64,000 nucleotides of DNA from Pelosinus sp. IPA-1 (lineage in GTDB: Bacteria; Bacillota; Negativicutes; DSM-13327). The translations under genes and the position numbers were made by a program. Of this stretch, positions 1 to 7,325 are shown piece by piece. The notes beneath the pieces were generated by a model. That model did not search any database. It saw nothing but the letters and a program-made list of their open reading frames with translations, and was not told the origin of the DNA. Each line of letters begins with the position of its first letter. Within the stretch, counting starts at the first letter, position 1. Location of the stretch: positions 124,001 through 188,000 of the forward strand of contig NZ_BSVC01000005.1 of assembly GCF_030269905.1 (NCBI RefSeq), in the 5' to 3' direction.

Positions 1-85
1 CACCACATTGGTAACTACCCATTTCTCATCCTGATAAGCCAGGATAAATATGTAGCACTCGGTGTTCCCTTCCATTTCCTCGCTA
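1..85 (-). pseudogene. Truncated or frameshifted duplicate of the neighbouring secreted protein
   Basis: Read on the minus strand, this stretch encodes NTECYIFILAYQDEKWVVTN. This closely matches the C-terminal part of the gene at 93-617 (HYTFSIAYQEDKWVVTK). It begins just after that gene's stop codon, in a different reading frame. It therefore looks like a tandem partial duplication or the remnant of a second copy, and the rest lies outside the window. It has no start codon with a ribosome site of its own, so it is probably not expressed as a separate protein. Confidence 0.4.
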
Positions 86-92
86 AGAATCC

Positions 93-617
93 CTAATGCA
101 GATAACCCACTTTAGGCTCAATCTTCAATACATCATAAATACTGTTTGTTTTCAGTTCACCGTTATATTGCAACTCTACTTTAGTGACTACCCATTTATC
201 CTCCTGATAGGCAATGCTAAATGTATAGTGTTTGGTATCCCGATATTTGGGTGAAACACATTGTTCAGCTGCTTCTTTACTGGAAAAATCCTCATAATAG
301 TTGACTTTATAAATTTTTAGTATTCCAATATATGGCCTAATCAAAGAATCGTTCTTGCGAAGATCAACATCGTACTCGCCATTAAGTGTAAAGTGTACTC
401 TGCGCCAAAATGGCGGTTTTAGCCAATCAGGTGGTTGTGGCCTATCTATTATAAAAATCATCTCATTATTCGTTTCATAGCTAACCAATGCCTTTTTGAC
501 TTCCTTGTCCACATAGCTCTTAAATGAAGCTATAACTTCCGACTCACTGGGCGCAGCAAACACTAGATTGGAGAATCCCAACAACAGGACTAATGTTAGC
601 ATTAACACTTTTTTCAT
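93..617 (-). CDS. Secreted hypothetical protein
   Basis: A 174-residue product with a clear Sec signal peptide (MKKVLMLTLVLLLGFSNLVFA, then a mature N-terminus at about APSESE). The open frame extends further upstream. The start chosen here puts the signal peptide at the N-terminus and has a GGAAGG ribosome site about 11 bases before the ATG. The mature part alternates charged and aromatic strands and ends with a KWVVTKVEL strand typical of small beta-rich export domains. I do not recognise a family. A partial duplicate follows at once. The gene sits beside a MITE-like repeat and an IS110 element, so this is a rearranged accessory region. Confidence 0.6.
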   Translation of the reverse strand: MKKVLMLTLVLLLGFSNLVFAAPSESEVIASFKSYVDKEVKKALVSYETNNEMIFIIDRPQPPDWLKPPFWRRVHFTLNGEYDVDLRKNDSLIRPYIGILKIYKVNYYEDFSSKEAAEQCVSPKYRDTKHYTFSIAYQEDKWVVTKVELQYNGELKTNSIYDVLKIEPKVGYLH

Positions 618-790
618 TGGTACATCATCCTTCCGTTTTTTCTTTACCTTTACTAATCTGGGCAAATGTTTTATACAAAACTCCCTTTTGGATTTATCTT
701 GCTCTACTCTAATGCCTCTTTTTATAGGATAAATCGTTTTAAAAGTCATTGCATCTAGCAAAAGGTATAGATTTCCAAATAGGGGGAGCA

Positions 791-1064
791 AGGGGACGGT
801 TCCTTTGCTTCCGATATTGTATATGTCTTAACACTCGATATTACTATGATCTCTTATAGCATAAATTTCTCTAACGATCGTCGTTAAATATTTAAGTAAT
901 AAGAAACTGAGTCGTCACACACTGATCCCTTCAACTACCAAAGCTACCTTTGCCATACTTACTGTTAGGATAAGCTATCTTGGTAGTTATTACGTCCCCT
1001 AAAAGGTGTAGATTTGATGTCTTTCATTAAAAATTTCTTTCGGGAATGAACCGTCCCTTCCCTT
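791..1064. repeat. MITE-like repeat, copy A
   Basis: About 270 bp bounded by oppositely oriented ends (GGGACGGTTCCTTTGCTTCC at the left, GAACCGTCCC at the right). The interior matches copy B at 5090-5425 at several points, including CGTCGTTAAATATTTA and CCCCTAAAAGGTGTAGAT. It has no coding capacity. Inverted ends, small size and two copies fit a miniature inverted-repeat element. The mobilising transposase is not identifiable here. Confidence 0.5.
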
Positions 1065-1227
1065 TTTCTACTATAAGTCAATTTCGTAATAACTCAAGCC
1101 TGAACATCCCGCTCGTTTTGTCAACGGTTTATTGTTCACTTTATTTGATATAATAATTGTTTTATTTTATGTAAAATCCCAAAAAAGAAAAAGATAGTAC
1201 ACTTATTGAAAATGCATACCAATTTTT

Positions 1228-2424
1228 TTATGCAGATAGAGTTTCTTTTCTCGCTTTGTAAGGTCGATTGTTTTGTACCATACTCCAAATTACTCGGATT
1301 AAATGTCTACCTAATGAACGTAGTGACTGATTATAAGTTTTCCCTTCGTCTCGCTTCTTCTTATAATATAACTTTGATTCATCTACAATTCGGACGTGAT
1401 GCCCTAATGCCGTCATCATAGCCATTTCTGCGCGTTTATTAACCTGACGAGGTGATTTTGTACCTTTGTATTTTCCAGAGCTATTATCGAGTGGTGCCAT
1501 ACCCAAATAGATGGCCAATCCAGCTTCAGAATCGAATCGCGACATAGTACCAATTTCACCACCTACTTCCGCGGCACAAACCACACCAAAACCCGGTATG
1601 CTAACTAGCAAAGTAGCTAAGGCTGATTCTTCTACTAACTTTTTCATCTGAGTCTCTAAACTATTTATTTTTCTCTTCAGTTCTAAAATACGCGTAGCAT
1701 CTTCTGAAATCATCGGCCCAACCCAAGAAATTTCCGTTCCGAAAACAGCTAGGTTTTGCCATTTAACTAATTTTTCTGCCTTTGTTGCTCCTATTCCAGG
1801 AATACTTCTTATGGTGGTAGGTTTAAGCCTAGCTAACTGACGCAAGTCTGAGCGAAAGCTGAGAAAACGTAGAACATAAATGGCATCTACCTTTTTGATA
1901 GTATCGAGAAAGCCTGGGCAGACCGATTGCAAGTCTGCCTGCATACGATTCTGCAGAATGACCTTTTCGTTTACCAACTGTCGACGACGTCGGCTGAGTC
2001 GTTTCAATTGCATCTCGATTTCGCTGATAGTAGGTACTGGTTGTAATGATTCTTTGACTTGGTCCATAAATGGAGCCATTATCATGAGAGAAACAATCTG
2101 CTGCGCGTCAATACTGTCAGTCTTTGCTGGCGAAGCAAAAATTTCTTTAAATCGCGCCAGTTTTAAATTATTTACGTTTAGCAAAGAATATCCTCTGGCT
2201 TTGACCATTTGATCCAGAGGACGGGCGTAACCATTCGTTCCTTCCATGCCTACTACAACCGGTAGCTTTTGGCTACGAGCTTGCGCTGACACACGGGCAA
2301 AGAAATACTCAAATCCACGGATGTCATGAGTGATTTCAAATTGCTCTACGATCCCATTAGGGCCACCGATAGCAACAGCATGTTTGTGACAACCTACATC
2401 TACGCCAACTAATAGTTGTTGCAT
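1228..2424 (-). CDS. IS110-family transposase (DEDD recombinase)
   Basis: A 398-residue IS110 recombinase. The N-terminal RuvC-like DEDD domain starts at VGVDVGCHKHAVAI and continues through VVGMEGTNGYARPL and KTDSIDAQQIV. The C-terminal Transposase_20 domain contains the helix-hairpin-helix-like SIPGIGATKAEKL and SIPGFGVVCAAEVGGE, followed by the serine-bearing tail. The frame is open from a GTG at 2457, but the ATG at 2424 has a GGAGG box eight bases upstream and is preferred. Length is normal for the family and no frameshift is seen, so it may be active. IS110 elements lack terminal inverted repeats, so the exact ends cannot be placed from one copy. Confidence 0.92.
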   Translation of the reverse strand: MQQLLVGVDVGCHKHAVAIGGPNGIVEQFEITHDIRGFEYFFARVSAQARSQKLPVVVGMEGTNGYARPLDQMVKARGYSLLNVNNLKLARFKEIFASPAKTDSIDAQQIVSLMIMAPFMDQVKESLQPVPTISEIEMQLKRLSRRRRQLVNEKVILQNRMQADLQSVCPGFLDTIKKVDAIYVLRFLSFRSDLRQLARLKPTTIRSIPGIGATKAEKLVKWQNLAVFGTEISWVGPMISEDATRILELKRKINSLETQMKKLVEESALATLLVSIPGFGVVCAAEVGGEIGTMSRFDSEAGLAIYLGMAPLDNSSGKYKGTKSPRQVNKRAEMAMMTALGHHVRIVDESKLYYKKKRDEGKTYNQSLRSLGRHLIRVIWSMVQNNRPYKARKETLSA

Positions 2425-2432
2425 TTGCTTGT

Positions 2433-2616
2433 CCTCCCACATTTCGTTGTGCGCCACCCTTTTTGTTATCCAACATTACGTCTACTAACAGAGCCACTTC
2501 CCACAGGACGGCATCATCCCGGTCAACGTCACGGATAACAAAAAACGAGGGCGGCATTTCAGAGCTGAGTCAACTCACTTTCGCAAGCAACTAACCCCAT
2601 GAGCCACACCCTCGTC
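2433..2616 (-). ncRNA. Candidate IS110 bridge RNA
   Basis: Two large consecutive hairpins lie directly upstream of the transposase on its strand. The first is closed by ACGAGGG (2609-2615) pairing with CCCTCGT (2545-2551) around about 57 bases. The second is closed by a perfect 12-bp pair, TTTTTGTTATCC (2533-2544) with GGATAACAAAAA (2460-2471), around about 61 bases. IS110/IS621 elements are known to encode a bridge RNA of about 180 bases in this position, with two looped stems that specify target and donor. The match here is by position, size and two-stem layout. Loop specificity cannot be assigned without the target. Confidence 0.45.
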
Positions 2617-2765
2617 TATTTTTTATTATATCACTTTGTTTCGGGAATGTGTCTCATAAATACTATGGTAGACCCCATGGGCCCTTCGGCAAGACAATAC
2701 CACTGCTCCCACGTCTTACCTCTGGTAGACACCATGTAAATCCCTTGCTTCATTTTTGACTTTAG

Positions 2766-2927
2766 TTAGTTGGTCTGTGATTTTTCTGCCCACGTATATG
2801 CACACATCACTACTAATATATCAATTATACTTTCAACCAATTGTGGAACTCCATAAACACCACATAAAATAGCGATAATAAAATTAATCGATAAAAACAC
2901 AATAGTTGCGATAATATACCGGCGCAT
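2766..2927 (-). CDS. Small membrane protein (53 residues)
   Basis: A short frame with a strong ribosome site (AAGGAGGAG, seven bases before ATG). The product begins MRRYIIATIVFLSINFIIAI and continues with a second hydrophobic stretch near IIDILVVMCAYTWA, so one or two membrane segments. It ends in a short polar tail, KSQTN. I do not recognise a family. It lies between the IS110 element and the CPBP protease gene on the same strand. Coding status rests on the ribosome site and the membrane-protein composition. Confidence 0.5.
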   Translation of the reverse strand: MRRYIIATIVFLSINFIIAILCGVYGVPQLVESIIDILVVMCAYTWAEKSQTN

Positions 2928-3252
2928 ATTAAAACTCCTCCTTCACTTCACTTGTTTTGTTTATAAAAACGGTAATTTTTTGCGCGTGCATCTTATCTCT
3001 AAGACATTGATCTCTAGAAACAATTCTTTTTTGTAAATAAATTTATTAACCGCTTTTAACATTCCCTTTCTTTACTCCAGGTGCTCTAATTTTTTTATCG
3101 TGTAGACTAACCTTCTTAGCCTACTTTCGGCAAGACACTACCGCCGTCCCCATATCTCATTTCAAAGAATAGCTTAATTTTTTTCAATAACTAAGACCTG
3201 CCCCCCACGAGCCTCCATGAGCTCTCCTCACTGTCCACCTTAATAACAGTCT
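2928..3252. other. Non-coding stretch
   Basis: About 320 bases without a convincing gene. It is AT-rich, followed by a short CT-rich part near 3190-3240. I see no clear intrinsic terminator for the protease gene that ends at 3253. Confidence 0.4.
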
Positions 3253-4254
3253 TCATATCGCTAAAATATATCCTATTATTGGCAAGGACAAATTATATAA
3301 AAAATGAAGCATTATCGGAGCAAAAATATTTTGATATTTATTATACGACCAGATAAATACAATTGATAGTAAAAAGTAAGTTAGATTTATTTCTAAATGT
3401 GATAACATAAATAATAAAGATACTCCTATATAGGCTAATATTTCACCATATTTGGCCAAATAATTATACCATGCTAAACGAAATATTAGCTCTTCATTCA
3501 GGGGTGAAGCAAGACCTGCTAACCACCATAAAGATTGAGAAACTTCTCTGGGGGTTATTTCTACATGAATCCCAAGCAATGTTATGACCATATAATAAAA
3601 TCCAACGCCACTTAGAAAATTAATAATCAATAACCTAAATGAATGACAAATAATAAGTTTATGTATTTGCTCTTTTACCCATTGGAATCTGAGCCATAAG
3701 TTAAGAGGTAATAATGTACTGAAATGAAAATAGATCAATTCAATTATCACTACTATATATGTTACTATAGCAACTCCTATTCCTTTGAGTTCATTGAGTT
3801 CAACGAATCCATGAATAACAACTCCAACAGCAATTATGATTCCAATAAGCGAAATGAATTGTCCTATAAAAAGAACAGTAAATAATTGAATTATTGAGTA
3901 TTGTTTTTTAAAAAAACACTTATGCAAGTTATTATTAATCTCCAAATCACATTGCTGGAGCTGTTCCTTTAATAGTAAACCATTATCTAATCGATTAATT
4001 AAAATCTCCCATGGTGTAATAAGTAATTCAACCACTTTAGGTTTTAATATACGGCATATATTGAACAAATTCTGTGCATTTACATAATCACCAAGCATTA
4101 TTGATGTCCTAGCTGTCCAGTAGTTAGCCATAAAATCGTGCGAGTCAATGACTAACGCTTGCTCAAAACTGTACTTTGCTTTTACAAAATCTTTTTGTTG
4201 ATAAAAATACATTCCATTTTTCAACACTTTACCTAACTGAATAAACTTAATCAT
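3253..4254 (-). CDS. TPR and CPBP (CAAX-type) intramembrane protease
   Basis: A 333-residue membrane protein. Residues 1-90 form a TPR-like helical region (KAKYSFEQALVIDSHDFMANYWTA). About seven hydrophobic segments follow. The C-terminal half carries the CPBP/Abi motifs: EELIFR, an FxxxH-type LLFMLSH, and HFLYN near the end. CPBP proteins are intramembrane metalloproteases. Several act in bacteriocin self-immunity or abortive functions. The start has AAGGAGAG just upstream. It lies downstream of an orphan VgrG tip, which makes an immunity or processing role possible, but that is inference. Confidence 0.8.
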   Translation of the reverse strand: MIKFIQLGKVLKNGMYFYQQKDFVKAKYSFEQALVIDSHDFMANYWTARTSIMLGDYVNAQNLFNICRILKPKVVELLITPWEILINRLDNGLLLKEQLQQCDLEINNNLHKCFFKKQYSIIQLFTVLFIGQFISLIGIIIAVGVVIHGFVELNELKGIGVAIVTYIVVIIELIYFHFSTLLPLNLWLRFQWVKEQIHKLIICHSFRLLIINFLSGVGFYYMVITLLGIHVEITPREVSQSLWWLAGLASPLNEELIFRLAWYNYLAKYGEILAYIGVSLLFMLSHLEINLTYFLLSIVFIWSYNKYQNIFAPIMLHFLYNLSLPIIGYILAI

Positions 4255-4403
4255 TAAACTCTCCTTGTCCTATTTAGGTATGCCAAACTAAACATATTCA
4301 ATAAAACAAAAAATGCATTGCCATTTTGCATAAATTTTCTTCACCTGCAAGTATAGCATAATATTATCGCATTTATCTTAGCCCTTAGATCTATGATCTA
4401 CAA

Positions 4404-5088
4404 TTATGGGGATTCTTTTTCTTTTTCTTTCTCTTTTTCTTTCTCTTTTTCTTTCTCTTTTTCTTTCTCTTTTTCTTTCTCACGATATAGATATGCTTTA
4501 TATGCGTAATTAAAACCCTTGAACCAAGGTAAGCCAGTAGCATCTGAGCTTGCGCTAATCACTCCACCCAAGGCCTCAGTAGGCTTTGGTAATTCTTGAT
4601 TAACTACAGCACTTGTCAGAAGTTGAACAGGTGCCGTTATAACTACTATCGCTATAATTCCAGTAACTTTGTCTGTAATTGGAAGTGTAGTGTCTTTTAC
4701 TATTGGAATTCCAGCAAGCACGGCGGCCATTGTTATTTTTATATTTGCTATATATTTAAAAACAGACTTTACGACGGTCGTCTTAACAGATGCAGGAATT
4801 GCCGCAATAGCTGCATCAATTATACCTTGCTTACCTTGATAATTTATCCTCACATCCAACGTTTGCTCCACCAGTGGAAAAGCATCACCATCCGTGCAAT
4901 CTATGATAGTCTTCATATTACCAAAATGTATCTCATTCTCCATAGCAACGCCACCAGTTGGCGTAGTCATGAGGATTTGACTAGGAGCATTAAAGGCCAC
5001 TTTTGTCTTAGAGTCAAAAGTTATTTCCTCTTTCGCCTCTAGTACGATACCTTTGTGGCTGGAGATTTTTACGCCTTTTTTATCGTCA
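4404..5088 (-). pseudogene. Orphan C-terminal tip of a VgrG protein with (KE)n tail
   Basis: The open frame runs from 5150. VgrG homology starts only at about 5088 (FDDKKGVKISSHKGIVL), matching residues near 410-480 of the VgrG at 7326-9359, including the shared NEIHFGNMKTIIDCTD block. The next stretch, about 165 residues, differs from that VgrG. It contains a long hydrophobic segment (GIIAIVVITAPVQLLTSAVV) and ends in a KEKE run. The upstream part comes from MITE-like copy B, so the piece has lost its gpD/needle body. It may be a dead remnant or a silent tip cassette. No good ribosome site was found at 5150. Confidence 0.6.
4415..4482. repeat. 12-bp tandem repeat encoding (KE)n
   Basis: About five to six head-to-tail units of CTTTTTCTTTCT form the 3' end of the orphan VgrG-tip frame. 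They encode alternating Lys-Glu on the minus strand. The unit is a multiple of three, so slippage would change tail length without shifting the frame. Confidence 0.8.
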
Positions 5089-5089
5089 A

Positions 5090-5425
5090 ATAAGAAGCGA
5101 AGAAGCGAAGGGACGGTTCTTTTGCTTCTGATATTATTATGCCTTAACACCCAAATTGCCTATGTCTTCTCATCGTCTGAAGGCTCCAACGACCGTCGTT
5201 AAATATTTATGTAAGAAGTAACTCCTCCCCTACAGATCCCTCTAAACTATCGTCTTTTATCATCTTACTGATAGGATAATCCATTTTGTTAATCATTACC
5301 TCCCCTAAAAGGTGTAGATTTGATGTCTATCATTTAAAATTGCTTTCAGGATAAAAAAAAGACTACGCTTTTCCCATTCAGACAAAGAACTTAGCCTTTT
5401 ACCTAAAGAAGCAAAGGAACCGTAC
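5090..5425. repeat. MITE-like repeat, copy B
   Basis: The left end is GGGACGGTTCTTTTGCTTC near 5110. The right end has the inverse GAAGCAAAGGAACCGT near 5396. The interior shares CGTCGTTAAATATTTA and CCCCTAAAAGGTGTAGAT with copy A at 791-1064. Its left edge coincides with the loss of VgrG homology in the adjoining orphan tip, which suggests that insertion or recombination at this repeat truncated that gene. No protein is credible inside it. Confidence 0.5.
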
Positions 5426-5648
5426 CCTTGGTCTGACGTCAATGACAAAAAAGAAGCGTCCCTTCTGTCTCTCATCGGATTCACACTACCATTCCTCTCC
5501 CGAAGGACATAGATACCAAAATAAATTTTAAATATTACCCCAGAATGTACTTTATCAATACTGCAGCAACAAAGCATATCATTGTAATAAATGATCTTTT
5601 TTTTAAAATTAACCATTCAACAGTCCTTCCAATTCAAGACAAAGAAAC

Positions 5649-5674
5649 AAAAAAGGCACCCTTTACAGAGTACC
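5649..5674 (-). terminator. Weak intrinsic terminator
   Basis: On the minus strand, GGTAC and GTGCC can pair (one wobble) and are followed by TTTTTTG. It lies 3' of the small gene at 5696-5989. The stem is short, so the call is tentative. Confidence 0.35.
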
Positions 5675-5695
5675 CTTCGTTCTATTTCCAATAAA

Positions 5696-5989
5696 TCACC
5701 GCCTTGATGGCTCCCAGGACAATGCCTGCATAATAAATCGTATCGAGTCAGAAAATCCTTGTCGATAACTAACGGCCATACTCGCTGCTTCCCTTTCATT
5801 GTTTTTATCCGCTAGCCTACTTAGAATGAGGTGTAAATTCTGAGGGAGTGCTGCTCGAAGTTCCTCTTCATATTCTTTAGCCGCTATATTAGAATAATAA
5901 TAGTCGTTTGATATTTGCTGTAGTGGTATGTTAAGACTAATATCCTCCATAGAATCCATTGCACTTTCAAAAAGGCTTTCTTTTTTCAC
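5696..5989 (-). CDS. Hypothetical helical protein
   Basis: A 97-residue protein. The frame is open from 6025, but the GTG at 5989 (VKKESLFESAMDS) has an AAGGAGAGG box six bases upstream and is preferred. The sequence is helical and charged (KEYEEELRAALPQNLHLILSRLADKNNEREAA), with a basic end. I do not recognise the family. It resembles small cytoplasmic proteins found in mobile or phage-derived regions. No partner gene is adjacent. Confidence 0.5.
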   Translation of the reverse strand: MKKESLFESAMDSMEDISLNIPLQQISNDYYYSNIAAKEYEEELRAALPQNLHLILSRLADKNNEREAASMAVSYRQGFSDSIRFIMQALSWEPSRR

Positions 5990-6266
5990 GATAATCCTCT
6001 CCTTATTATAATGAACTCCTGCCATGTTTCTTATAGATTTTCCTTATCCATATTCCCCCTGTAATCATATTTTTGATAAGCCTTACGATCTCCACCATTC
6101 TTTTTCTCGATCGGGTTAGACTACATATGTAGCTTTCTAGTATGATGCCGTAGATTACATTTATTACTTTTTGAATATTTTTCTTCTTAGCAGGTTAGTA
6201 CTCACATTGATATTTCTATTTTTCTAATCACGAATACCTTACTCTTTTAAAATTATTATACGGTGC

Positions 6267-6320
6267 ATTCACCTTGATGTCAATGTTAAAATGAATTACT
6301 CGTGAATTCACCGTGGATGT
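6267..6320 (+). promoter_or_regulatory. Direct repeat upstream of the Arc-like gene
   Basis: ATTCACCTTGATGT (6267-6280) and ATTCACCGTGGATGT (6306-6320) repeat about 39 bases apart, just upstream of a ribbon-helix-helix gene. Such proteins commonly bind repeated short operators in their own promoter, so these are candidate operators. The stretch from 5990 to 6266 shows nothing else I can support. Confidence 0.35.
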
Positions 6321-6382
6321 ATACTTAACTCATTCATATTGATAGAATAGTGATATCAATACACAAGGGGTTGATTCATCCA

Positions 6383-6556
6383 ATGCCTTCAATCATTCCA
6401 CCTTTTTCTTTACGTATACCAGAGAAATTATTAAACAAAATGAGAATTATCGCTGAGCGTAACAAGCGATCAACCAATAAAGAATTAGAATTTATTATTG
6501 AACAATACGTTTCTAGCTACGAAGATAAATACGGAAGCATTAAAGTAGAAGACTAG
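6383..6556 (+). CDS. Arc-like ribbon-helix-helix DNA-binding protein
   Basis: A 57-residue protein. PPFSLRIPEKLLNKMRIIAE followed by NKRSTNKELEFIIEQYVS is the Arc/MetJ pattern: an N-terminal beta strand with residues that read DNA, then two helices with the RSTNKEL turn. The frame opens with a GTG at 6350. The ATG at 6383 gives the usual family N-terminus, with AAGGGG about 12 bases upstream. It is probably an autorepressor acting on the repeated boxes upstream. No toxin gene follows, so it is not evidently part of a toxin-antitoxin pair. Confidence 0.75.
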   Translation: MPSIIPPFSLRIPEKLLNKMRIIAERNKRSTNKELEFIIEQYVSSYEDKYGSIKVED

Positions 6557-6589
6557 TCCCACACTTTAACAACTTCCGTATCAACCCTT

Positions 6590-6623
6590 GGGTAAGGCTA
6601 TTAGCTTCCTCCTTACCCTCTTT
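6590..6623 (+). terminator. Possible terminator of the Arc-like gene
   Basis: GGGTAAGG (6590-6597) pairs with CCTTACCC (6611-6618) and is followed by TCTTT. It lies about 35 bases after the stop codon. The U-tract is short. Confidence 0.4.
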
Positions 6624-6666
6624 ACAGGAAAGACCAATTAATAAGTTAATCATTTACACCGACAGC

Positions 6667-6715
6667 GGGGACGCTTCTTTTTGTCATTATTTCAATGACA
6701 AAAAGAAGCGTCCCC
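6667..6715. repeat. Perfect 22-bp-arm palindrome (REP-like)
   Basis: Arms 6667-6688 and 6694-6715 are exact reverse complements around a five-base loop (ATTTC). The arms begin GGGGACGCTTCTTTTTGTC. Related GGGACGGTTC and AAGAAGCGTCCC pieces occur at the MITE-like copies and at 5442-5462, so this is a member of a dispersed palindromic family. It has no U-run after it and is far from gene ends, so a terminator role is not obvious. Confidence 0.75.
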
Positions 6716-6863
6716 AATTGTCTGATAGACTTACTTTCTAATTGTTATTGATTGTAAATTCATTACAAATGTTTAAATCCTCATGTGTAGAATAGGTGAA
6801 AGCCACAACATGTCTTGCGCTATTATATGACCCCCTGACTCCTAAAGAGTGTGTATAAAAAAG

Positions 6864-6908
6864 GCACGAGTCTGCATTTCCAAAATGCCGATTCTCACCT
6901 TTTCATTA
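6864..6908 (-). terminator. Possible terminator of the injection-system operon
   Basis: On the minus strand, a GCATTT-TGG-AAATGC hairpin with partly paired flanks is followed by TTTTTTATAC. It lies about 60-100 bases after the last gene of the operon (stop at 6970). The outer stem is imperfect. Confidence 0.4.
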
Positions 6909-6969
6909 ACACCTTAGTAAATAATGCTGCCCCTCCACGCACTCCTACCCCTTATCTCATGGCTGGAGG

Positions 6970-7317
6970 CTATGCATTATGTGAGGATAAGAAGTTGACG
7001 CTTAAAAACGGAGTAGCGTCTATATCTAAAATAAAACATACTATTATTATTAGTACAGATACTATTAAGTCTAAGATAAGTCCAATTATAAAATTTACGG
7101 TCAAATTACGATAAAAAGACGGTCCTAAAAAATAGCCATTATCACATGTCATTCCCCAAGCTACAAATACAGCAATGGACTTGATCGGTATTAAATAGTA
7201 CATATTAGGAATACCAGTTCCACACATTAACCAAATACATATAAAAAAATACCAGAACAAGAAACGTTTCCATCGTGTCTTGAATACTTTTTTTATTCGT
7301 TGTAACACCTTAATCAA
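6970..7317 (-). CDS. Small membrane protein, candidate immunity protein
   Basis: A 115-residue protein with a basic N-terminus (KVLQRIKKVFKTRWKRF) and about three hydrophobic segments (LFWYFFICIWLMC, IPIKSIAVFVAWGM, IIGLILDLIVSVLIIIVCFIL). No family is recognised. It starts eight bases after the stop of the evolved VgrG at 7326, so the two are cotranscribed. By analogy with T6SS loci, where a specialised VgrG is followed by the immunity gene for its tip effector, this is a candidate inner-membrane immunity protein. That role is inferred from position and topology only. Confidence 0.6.
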   Translation of the reverse strand: MIKVLQRIKKVFKTRWKRFLFWYFFICIWLMCGTGIPNMYYLIPIKSIAVFVAWGMTCDNGYFLGPSFYRNLTVNFIIGLILDLIVSVLIIIVCFILDIDATPFLSVNFLSSHNA

Positions 7318-7325
7318 CCTTTCTC

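Larger units (their letters stand above)
1200..2630 (-). mobile_element. IS110-family insertion sequence (approximate limits)
   Basis: A single transposase gene with about 200 bases of structured non-coding DNA 5' of it, the layout of the IS110 group (long non-coding left end). The limits are estimates: the right end is placed shortly after the transposase stop, and the left end just beyond the outer hairpin arm at 2609-2615. A second copy or an empty site would be needed to fix them. Confidence 0.6.

Noticed and set aside
4415-4482. CRISPR-like array
   Set aside because: Units are 12 bases, contiguous and without spacers; they encode a KE tail.
4596-5042. 148-codon plus-strand frame
   Set aside because: It is the shadow of the orphan VgrG tip; composition (Cys/Tyr-rich) is typical of antisense frames.
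5305-5616. Open frame on the minus strand in the repeat region
   Set aside because: It lies mostly in MITE-like copy B, has no ribosome site and shows no protein-like composition.
5617-5799. Open frame on the minus strand overlapping the 97-residue gene
   Set aside because: It overlaps a gene with a better ribosome site in another frame and has no recognisable features.
6851-7114. Plus-strand open frame opposite the membrane protein gene
   Set aside because: It is antisense to the immunity candidate and overlaps the probable terminator; no ribosome site.
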